6,363 nt of DNA from an uncultured Fibrobacterota bacterium (GTDB lineage Bacteria > Fibrobacterota > Chitinivibrionia > Chitinivibrionales > Chitinispirillaceae). The DNA lies in assembly GCA_903888815.1 (NCBI GenBank), contig CAISVC010000330.1:1-6363 (forward strand), read 5' to 3'. Within the stretch, counting starts at the first letter, position 1, and each line of letters begins with the position of its first letter. The notes under the pieces are model-generated. The model saw only the letters and a program-made list of their open reading frames with translations, had not been told where the DNA came from and did not search any database. Positions 1 through 6,363 of this stretch are shown piece after piece. A program made the translations under genes and the position numbers.

Positions 1-27
1 AATACCGAGTTTCTTGAAAAAGCGCAT
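1..27 (-). CDS. 5' end of an unidentified gene (first nine codons only)
   Basis: A start codon ATG at 27-25 opens a frame reading MRFFKKLGI up to the window edge. It is preceded by a perfect AGGAGG (38-33) five bases upstream, and a promoter-like sequence lies a little further back (55-68). The short basic and hydrophobic start (R, F, F, K, K) would suit the n-region of a signal peptide or an ordinary cytoplasmic protein; nine residues cannot tell. It lies downstream of satP in the same direction, 192 bases away, and seems to have its own promoter, so it need not belong to the acetate operon. No function can be assigned. Confidence 0.7.
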
Positions 28-32
28 GACAA

Positions 33-38
33 CCTCCT
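33..38 (-). promoter_or_regulatory. Shine-Dalgarno site AGGAGG of the partial gene
   Basis: Reading the minus strand, AGGAGG is followed by TTGTC and then ATG (27-25). The perfect match to the anti-Shine-Dalgarno sequence is the main reason to believe that a real gene starts at the window edge. Confidence 0.75.
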
Positions 39-54
39 GTTAAAATGAAATTTG

Positions 55-80
55 ATTATAGTATAGCATGTTTTCTGCAA
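55..80 (-). promoter_or_regulatory. Candidate sigma70-type promoter for the partial gene
   Basis: On the minus strand two overlapping -10-like boxes occur: TATACT (65-60), preceded by TGC to form an extended -10 (TGCTATACT), and a consensus TATAAT (60-55). A TTGCAG (80-75) resembles a -35 box but is only 14 bases from TATAAT, so the extended -10 may matter more. The boxes lie 28-38 bases ahead of the ATG at 27, a reasonable 5' leader. The surrounding DNA (about 80-120) is very AT-rich, as expected of a promoter region. No experimental support is available. Confidence 0.45.
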
Positions 81-144
81 CGTTATTTAATGATACTCTA
101 ATATATAATATTAAACAAGCATATTCCAGAAGGTCCCGGTTTCC

Positions 145-192
145 GGCAGCGTCATTAATGAGAATGGCTGCGTTAACTACGCTGCCATTCCC
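145..192. repeat. Hairpin with an overlapping alternative inverted repeat, downstream of satP
   Basis: Plus-strand GAATGGC (162-168) pairs with GCCATTC (184-190). Inside it GCGT (170-173) pairs with ACGC (179-182), giving a 7+4 bp stem with one mismatch and a five-base loop. A second inverted repeat, GGCAGCGT (145-152) with ACGCTGCC (179-186), shares the 179-186 arm, so the two structures exclude each other. On the minus strand, where satP ends 30 bases earlier, no U-tract follows the hairpin, so it is not a textbook intrinsic terminator for satP. On the plus strand TTTTT follows at 197-201, six bases after the stem, but no plus-strand gene is visible. It may mark the 3' end of the acs-satP mRNA or be a binding site. 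Confidence 0.6.
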
Positions 193-219
193 GCTGTTTT
201 TACAGACGTTAAAAGATGA

Positions 220-810
220 CTATTTCTTCACCGGGCACAACGGCAGCACAGTCTTGCCATAGACCTCATTAAGCACCTGGGCAATTCCTGCATAGATGGC
301 CGAAGCTCCGCAAACGATACCCTCGAACCCCGCGAAATGTTTGAACCCCGCGTTCCCGGTAGCATCGCCGATTGCGAGCAGGAAAAAAAGCAGGGCAAGT
401 GATCCGAACACAACCTGCAACGCGACATTCAGCTTGAGCGTCCCCACAAACATGAGAAGCGTAAATATGCCCCACATTACCAGATAGCATATCATCCCGG
501 TGTTTGACGAATTGTCGATCCATCCGAGTTTAGGCATTACCAGCAAAGCCACCAGGGAAAGCCAGAATGCTCCATACGAAGTGAATGCAACAAAACCAAA
601 GGTATTCTTTTTCTTCCATTCCATGATGCCCGCGATAATCTGGCACATTCCTCCGTAAAATATTCCCATTGCGAGTATCATCGAGTTCAGCTCAAAGAAA
701 CCTGCATTATGAATATTGAGCAGTACGGTCGTCATGCCAAAACCGAACAGACCGAGCGGCGCGGGATTTGCCGTCGAGTCTCTGATCTCGAGGCTTGAGG
801 TTTCGTTCAT
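220..810 (-). CDS. satP: SatP-like acetate/succinate transporter (GPR1/FUN34/YaaH family)
   Basis: A 196-residue inner-membrane protein. Members of this family move acetate and succinate across the membrane with protons. The family signature NPAPLGL is at residues 15-21. It is followed by about six hydrophobic helices (roughly 17-36, 43-62, 72-92, 104-124, 130-148 and 160-181). Stretches recalled as conserved in E. coli SatP are present: FYGG (51-54), NTFG and AFTSYGAFW (69-83), MPKLG (92-96), WGIFTLLMF (113-121), GTLK (123-126), FAGFEGIVCGASAIY (159-173) and the ending VLNEVYGKTVLP (179-190). Length matches E. coli SatP (about 188 residues). The ATG at 810 is chosen because AAGGAGG lies four bases upstream. 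An in-frame TTG at 861 would add 17 residues outside the family domain and is unlikely. The gene follows acs by 67 bases with no obvious terminator between, so the two are probably one operon for acetate uptake and activation. Without a substrate test, acetate versus succinate preference is unknown. Confidence 0.95.
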   Translation of the reverse strand: MNETSSLEIRDSTANPAPLGLFGFGMTTVLLNIHNAGFFELNSMILAMGIFYGGMCQIIAGIMEWKKKNTFGFVAFTSYGAFWLSLVALLVMPKLGWIDNSSNTGMICYLVMWGIFTLLMFVGTLKLNVALQVVFGSLALLFFLLAIGDATGNAGFKHFAGFEGIVCGASAIYAGIAQVLNEVYGKTVLPLCPVKK

Positions 811-814
811 AAGT

Positions 815-821
815 CCTCCTT
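815..821 (-). promoter_or_regulatory. Shine-Dalgarno site AAGGAGG that fixes the satP start
   Basis: Minus-strand AAGGAGG is followed by ACTT and then the ATG at 810-808. The alternative TTG start at 861 has no comparable site, so this site supports the shorter, 196-residue product. Confidence 0.8.
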
Positions 822-877
822 GCTGATGAATGGGTTGATAAAAATTTCTACCGTTTTTCAATATTCTATGAAACCGA

Positions 878-2857
<1,980 letters not shown>

Positions 2858-2863
2858 ACACCA

Positions 2864-2869
2864 TCTCCT
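2864..2869 (-). promoter_or_regulatory. Shine-Dalgarno site of acs
   Basis: Minus-strand AGGAGA is followed by TGGTGT and then ATG at 2857-2855. It confirms the acs start at the first Met of the 659-residue frame. An ATG overlapping this site (ATGGTG) is in another frame. Confidence 0.75.
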
Positions 2870-2883
2870 GTCTGATAAAAGTT

Positions 2884-2912
2884 ATTATAATGTTTAAGAA
2901 AGACATGATTTT
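2884..2912 (-). promoter_or_regulatory. Candidate acs promoter (TATAAT box, weak -35)
   Basis: A consensus TATAAT lies at 2889-2884 on the minus strand. It would start transcription near 2877 and leave a leader of about 20 bases before the acs ATG. At 17 bases upstream the sequence is AAAATC (2912-2907), a poor -35 box, so the promoter may need an activator, as acs promoters often do. No recognisable CRP site or sigma54 promoter was seen. An origin from read-through of the upstream block cannot be excluded. Confidence 0.4.
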
Positions 2913-2958
2913 CGCAGGTGGCACGCAATAATGGAAAAATTGAAAAAACCAGACGTAG

Positions 2959-3000
2959 AAAAATAGTTCAAACCAGGAAGTGAATCAATTCACCCCCCGA
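2959..3000 (-). terminator. Possible intrinsic terminator of the DUF362 gene (or operator-like dyad)
   Basis: About 60 bases after the DUF362 stop codon, the minus-strand transcript can fold into a stem. Its core is GTGAAT/ATTCAC (2993-2988 with 2985-2980), and G-C and G·U pairs extend it outwards to about 3000 and 2973. It is followed by UUU (2972-2970) and, six bases later, UUUUU (2963-2959). The U-tract is interrupted and several pairs are G·U, so strength is uncertain. The core is also a perfect 14-base dyad (GTGAAT-CA-ATTCAC on the plus strand), and a third related half-site TGATTCA sits at 3006-3012. The element could therefore be a regulator binding site about 90 bases upstream of the acs -10 box. 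Confidence 0.4.
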
Positions 3001-3056
3001 TTTGCTGATTCATTAAAACCTGTTGCAGCGAGGAGTATGGTACCGGAATCCTACTT

Positions 3057-4940
3057 TTAGAACAGCGCCGCGGTGCATGAACCGACCATTTCCGGCGTTC
3101 GGTTCCCCGTACGGTAGAGCGCCAGGAAATAAACGCCGGCGGGCAGCGCGGCGGGCCGGCCTGCAATTGACTTCACATCAACCCGGTAGCTGCCGGCAGC
3201 CATATACCCGTCAAGAACGGCACCCAGCAACCTGCCGCGGCTGTCGAACAATGCAAGCAGGACCTCTCCGTTTCGCGGGATGGAAAGCTCCACACAGCCG
3301 GACACCGGCAGTGCATGCATGGCGTAAACGGGTTGTCCTGCAGCAGGACGACCTGAAGAACGTATGCTGCTCGTTGATCCATCAATAAAAACCAGCTCTA
3401 TGCCGTTGCCGGTGCCGAGGTTCCGGGAGTACTTTCTGTCAACAGGATTGTTCCAGTGCTCAAACGTGCCGAGGCTCGACAGCCGCTCGGTTGCTGTTTC
3501 ATGGTTCGGATCGTAAAAGGTGCCTGACGGCGGGTTGTCAGCCTGTGAAGCTTCGATCAGATAGTCTTCCCCAGAAGGCATTTTCGGGTATTGGGCAGTA
3601 TCATCGTCGAGCTGGAACAGGTCATACAGAACGCACTCAATCGCAACCGGGTCCTGCGATGCGAATAAGCTTGATGTCCAGTCTCCATTGAAAGGGGCCA
3701 CGCTCCACTTATGCGGGACGGTATCCAAGTTATGGTTTTGTTCATAGAGTCCATCAACGAGATAAAGCATTGTTTTACCGCCCAGGCAGCGGTGACCCAT
3801 GAGATCGACCACGGCTCGATAACTTCCCGCCTGAGACGTGAAAAGAGCAAGACTTTGATGCAAATCATAGTAGCCGCTGTCAATCGGTATACGGATAAGC
3901 GAACCATAATGATTCTTTGCACACAGGGTGGCACCGTTGCCCGCATGGCTTTTCATAACAGCACAATTGATCAAGTACGTGGCTTCGGCAAAGTGACGGG
4001 GAACGTAATCCTGCGTTACCCCCGTAGGTCTGCAGCTCCAGTAAACCGGAACCGTGGAAAACTCCACCTTTGTACGACCCAAATTTCCCCCATAATCCAA
4101 ATACTGAACATTCGGGAATTCGGCATGGCATGTGTCATAGTACTCGTTGGGATAATAACACGACGGATCACCAACTGAAATATCGACTTCATTAACACCG
4201 ACCACATTGACAAGCTGGCGCAGCAGAGCACGAATAACCTGCGGCGAAGTGTTAAGAATGTCAATATGGCGGTTCAGAAAGTACGTGTTTGTATCCATCC
4301 CGCAATAAGGGGGATAATGGTTGGAGAGGGCAAAATTAGTCTTTATGACAATTTTCTCACCTGCGGTATATCCGATGATGCCGCGCCCGTGTGACGCATT
4401 GTAGTACCGGAACAGCGTATCCCACGCCGCAGCATCGCTCGACATGCCGCCAAGGGCACGCACCGCGCGCGACATCATCTGGTCAACCACCGCCTGGTTC
4501 GTGTGATTGCTTTCCCACCAGTGGCCGTCGCCGAGGCCGGCCCAATTCGTCGCGTTCGAATCGTGTACCCAGACCACCCGGCCCGGATTCGCCCCCTTTG
4601 CCTCGCCGATGGGAGAATCCAATTTCAAAGCGGCAAATGCCGGAGAATGGGGTGAAGAAAGCAGTATCCCGCCCGTTATTCCGGCCGCTGCGATGCAGGC
4701 TGCCGCTATAAAATACCGCGACTGCAGGATACGGGCGCGGGCCTTTTTTAAAAACAGAAACGACGAACCAAGACCCAGAAGCCACAGTATAAAAGTGCTG
4801 GCCATCGGCGCCGCGACCCGCATACAAGGATACGCGGCCCGGCTCGGCTTGGGAATGACGCGCACAAGGACCCATACGAGCGATCCGAGGCCGAGGAACG
4901 GGAACAAAAGTTTGAGATAACGAGCGCCTTTGCGGGTCAT
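3057..4940 (-). CDS. Membrane-anchored DUF362-family protein with C-terminal sorting-like domain
   Basis: A 627-residue protein. Three hydrophobic segments lie near the N-terminus (about 8-29, 45-64 and 76-95), with a basic stretch (65-75, KKARARILQSR) between the second and third. The motif AAYPCMRVAAP (35-45) sits between the first two. A large soluble part follows. It opens with RVVWVHDSNATNW (121-133) and has the DUF362 hallmarks: GEKIVIKTNF (194-203), ISVGDPS (254-260), MKSHAGNGATLCAKNHYG (329-346) and SQDPVAIECV (428-437). The last part (about 540-617) is beta-rich, with NGEVLLALFDSRGRLLG and LPAGVYFLALYR, like a type A sorting or FlgD-like Ig domain. DUF362 has no settled function. No CxxC ferredoxin cluster is present, unlike some relatives. 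The start at 4940 is chosen over an in-frame upstream start at 5129 because AAAGGA lies six bases before it and the longer form would overlap the previous gene by 158 bases. The gene follows that neighbour by 31 bases, suggesting co-transcription. No function is assigned. Confidence 0.85.
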   Translation of the reverse strand: MTRKGARYLKLLFPFLGLGSLVWVLVRVIPKPSRAAYPCMRVAAPMASTFILWLLGLGSSFLFLKKARARILQSRYFIAAACIAAAGITGGILLSSPHSPAFAALKLDSPIGEAKGANPGRVVWVHDSNATNWAGLGDGHWWESNHTNQAVVDQMMSRAVRALGGMSSDAAAWDTLFRYYNASHGRGIIGYTAGEKIVIKTNFALSNHYPPYCGMDTNTYFLNRHIDILNTSPQVIRALLRQLVNVVGVNEVDISVGDPSCYYPNEYYDTCHAEFPNVQYLDYGGNLGRTKVEFSTVPVYWSCRPTGVTQDYVPRHFAEATYLINCAVMKSHAGNGATLCAKNHYGSLIRIPIDSGYYDLHQSLALFTSQAGSYRAVVDLMGHRCLGGKTMLYLVDGLYEQNHNLDTVPHKWSVAPFNGDWTSSLFASQDPVAIECVLYDLFQLDDDTAQYPKMPSGEDYLIEASQADNPPSGTFYDPNHETATERLSSLGTFEHWNNPVDRKYSRNLGTGNGIELVFIDGSTSSIRSSGRPAAGQPVYAMHALPVSGCVELSIPRNGEVLLALFDSRGRLLGAVLDGYMAAGSYRVDVKSIAGRPAALPAGVYFLALYRTGNRTPEMVGSCTAALF

Positions 4941-4946
4941 GGTGAT

Positions 4947-4952
4947 TCCTTT
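4947..4952 (-). promoter_or_regulatory. Shine-Dalgarno site AAAGGA that fixes the start of the DUF362 gene
   Basis: Minus-strand AAAGGA is followed by ATCACC and then ATG at 4940-4938. It lies in the 31-base gap after the preceding stop codon (4974-4972). This supports the 627-residue product and argues against the 63-residue N-terminal extension, whose sequence would overlap the end of the upstream gene. Confidence 0.75.
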
Positions 4953-4971
4953 GTTAATTGACCTCACCCCA

Positions 4972-6363
4972 CTATTTAATAACCAATCCGCGTTTGATAA
5001 ATGTCCCTGCCTCAAAGACCTGAAGGTAAGAACCCGGCGAACAGAAAGCCTTGTCAATGTGCAGGCTGTAATAGCCGGGGGACTGTGTTTGATTGATAAA
5101 AGAAGCGACAAGCCTGCCCCGGAGATCATAGTATTTCAGGCTGACGTGGCATTGTACAGGCAAGGCATAACGCACGGTTCCGGAAGAGCCGGTGACGGAA
5201 AATGCACACGGCGCGGATGAGCCAGATAATGAAATTCCTGTATTTCCGGTCATGAAGCTCCAGACAATTGACCACGCGCTTGAACCGCCGGCGTTCATGG
5301 CGCGCACGCGCCAGTAGTAGAGAACAAAGGCTGAAAGGCCAACTGTATGGGATGTAGTAGCGATGCCATTGTCGTTAACAGTCAGAGAAGAAAAATCAGA
5401 AGCAGAAGAGACTTGTACAGTATAAGACGCGGCTCTTGCTGCCGCGTTCCATGAGAGGGTAAGACGGGTGCTGACGCCGAGAGAACCGTTTACGGGTAAA
5501 GATAATGTGGGGGTCTGCGGCAGAGCTGCTGTCGAAAAATTCCATATTGCTGACCATGGGCTTGCGCCCAGCGAATTGGAGGCGCGCACGCGCCAGTAAT
5601 AGAGCGTCGAAGATGAAAGACCCGCGACCGCATGGGAGGTGTCGGTGATGCCGCTGTCGTTGATCGTGATAATTGAGAAATCCGAAGCGGTCGAGACCTG
5701 CACCGCATAGGATAAGGCACCGGTCGCGGCGTGCCAGGACAGGGTCGGATTGATAACGCCAGAGGCGCCGTTTGCGGGTGAGGATAAAATCGGCGCCTGA
5801 GGAGCCGTAGCAATCGTTGAAAAACTCCATACTGTAGACCAGGCGCTTGCGCTTGCAAAATTGGAGGCGCACACGCGCCAGTAACAGGTTATGTTTACGA
5901 GACCTGTTACTGTTTGTGAAGTATCCGATATAAAACCCCGATTAATCATTATTGAAGAGAAACCGCTGTCCGTTGCACCTTGAAGCGTGTACAATGAGGC
6001 GCCTGAGGACCTATTCCAGAAAAATGTCACCGTTGTCGGTTGATTAAAAGCATTATTTAGCGGCGACACAAGTATCGGCGTTGCCGGAGGAGTCAAATCG
6101 GCAACCCGATATATCGGATAAACCGTAATATTTCCGGCGAAGGGTGTTCCGAGGCCGGTATTATTTGTGATCGCTGCCTGGGAATCCAGTGCGACCGCGC
6201 AAAGAAAATTTTCTCCGTATAAAAGCGAGTCGGTACCCCAGTTCCATACCCATGAAACAGAATCTGTGCCTGCGCCGGTTGCAACTGATGCATTGCTCCA
6301 TGATGACTGGGCGGTACTTATCGAGCTTAACATCGAAGATATGCCGGTGCGGCCGGGACGCAG
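4972..6363 (-). CDS. Secreted protein with three fibronectin-III-like repeats and a C-terminal sorting-like domain (5' end missing)
   Basis: The frame is open to the window edge. An internal Met at 6333 is not a convincing start: no ribosome-binding site precedes it, and LRPGRTGISS reads in frame ahead of it. About 463 residues are visible. Counting from the Met at 6333: residues 1-80 are the end of an unidentified, Trp-containing domain (WVWNWG, 28-33). Residues 81-174, 175-269 and 270-362 are three tandem fibronectin-III-like repeats. Each starts with a Pro-rich linker (TPILVSP, APILSSP, TPTLSLP), continues through a Y-x-x-Q strand and ends in YWRV-(R/C)-A...W-(S/N)-F-x-T. Residues 373-453 form a beta-rich C-terminal domain (VRYALPV, YYDLRGRLVASF, GTFIKRGLVIK) like type A sorting domains, whose job in T9SS bacteria is to direct outer-membrane export and surface attachment. 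No catalytic domain is visible; one could lie in the missing N-terminal part. It is upstream of, and probably co-transcribed with, the DUF362 gene. Confidence 0.85.
   Translation of the reverse strand: MRPGRTGISSMLSSISTAQSSWSNASVATGAGTDSVSWVWNWGTDSLLYGENFLCAVALDSQAAITNNTGLGTPFAGNITVYPIYRVADLTPPATPILVSPLNNAFNQPTTVTFFWNRSSGASLYTLQGATDSGFSSIMINRGFISDTSQTVTGLVNITCYWRVCASNFASASAWSTVWSFSTIATAPQAPILSSPANGASGVINPTLSWHAATGALSYAVQVSTASDFSIITINDSGITDTSHAVAGLSSSTLYYWRVRASNSLGASPWSAIWNFSTAALPQTPTLSLPVNGSLGVSTRLTLSWNAAARAASYTVQVSSASDFSSLTVNDNGIATTSHTVGLSAFVLYYWRVRAMNAGGSSAWSIVWSFMTGNTGISLSGSSAPCAFSVTGSSGTVRYALPVQCHVSLKYYDLRGRLVASFINQTQSPGYYSLHIDKAFCSPGSYLQVFEAGTFIKRGLVIK
5248..6093 (-). repeat. Three tandem fibronectin-III-like coding repeats, about 282-285 bases each
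   Basis: The units span 6093-5812, 5811-5527 and 5526-5248. The spacing of a shared DNA landmark, GGCGC(G/A)CACGCGCC, at 5866-5879, 5581-5594 and 5299-5312, gives periods of 285 and 282 bases, exactly 95 and 94 codons, so the array is in frame. The second and third units are closest to each other (YWRVRA, VQVSxASDFS, xIxxTSH); the first is more diverged and has Cys where the others have Arg (YWRVC). This points to duplication of a domain unit within the gene. Confidence 0.85.

Noticed and set aside
162..201. An intrinsic terminator for satP at the 162-190 hairpin
   Set aside because: The T-run (197-201) follows the hairpin only on the plus strand, opposite to satP. In the satP transcript no U-tract follows.
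68..262. A small plus-strand frame of 64 codons overlapping the satP end
   Set aside because: It overlaps the promoter-like boxes of the partial gene, the hairpin region and the satP C-terminus, has no ribosome-binding site, and its product looks like no protein.
811..861. A 17-residue extension of SatP from a TTG at 861
   Set aside because: AAGGAGG lies just before the ATG at 810, and the extra residues fall outside the family domain.
2913..2933. A sigma54-type promoter (TGGCAC at 2918-2923)
   Set aside because: The TGGCAC is on the plus strand, facing away from acs, and the TTGCA box expected five bases later is absent.
4941..5129. An N-terminal extension of the DUF362 protein starting at 5129
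   Set aside because: It would overlap the end of the upstream gene by 158 bases. A good ribosome-binding site sits directly before the internal ATG at 4940, which is followed by a plausible membrane segment.

Overview
All genes recognised here lie on the minus strand, so transcription runs from position 6363 towards 1. In that order they are: the 3' part of a gene for a secreted protein with fibronectin-III-like repeats (4972-6363, running off the window edge); a gene for a membrane-anchored DUF362-family protein (3057-4940); acs, acetyl-CoA synthetase (878-2857); satP, an acetate/succinate transporter of the GPR1/FUN34/YaaH family (220-810); and the first nine codons of a further gene (1-27).

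The window splits into two functional blocks. The upstream block (3057-6363) holds two envelope or secreted proteins. Their genes are 31 bases apart and probably co-transcribed, and both proteins end in a small beta-rich domain resembling the C-terminal sorting (type A, Por/T9SS-like) or FlgD-like Ig domains. The downstream block (220-2857) is an acetate-assimilation pair: SatP brings acetate in and Acs converts it to acetyl-CoA. A 199-base gap (2858-3056) separates the blocks. It contains a possible terminator hairpin and a TATAAT box 27 bases before the acs start codon. A second gap (28-219) follows satP. It contains a strong hairpin with a competing alternative pairing, and a promoter-like sequence just ahead of the partial gene.

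The organism is a bacterium, with clear Shine-Dalgarno sequences (AGGAGG, AAGGAGG, AGGAGA, AAAGGA) ahead of four genes. The two sorting-like C-terminal domains and the fibronectin-III array suggest the FCB superphylum, possibly Fibrobacterota/Chitinivibrionia or a related candidate lineage. That placement is an inference from architecture, not from a marker gene. By eye acs is more GC-rich than the intergenic DNA and the fibronectin-repeat gene, which may only reflect strong constraint on a highly expressed enzyme.

No RNA gene, insertion sequence, CRISPR array or attachment site was seen. The least understood item is the DUF362 protein: three predicted N-terminal membrane segments combined with a C-terminal sorting-like domain is a topologically puzzling arrangement.
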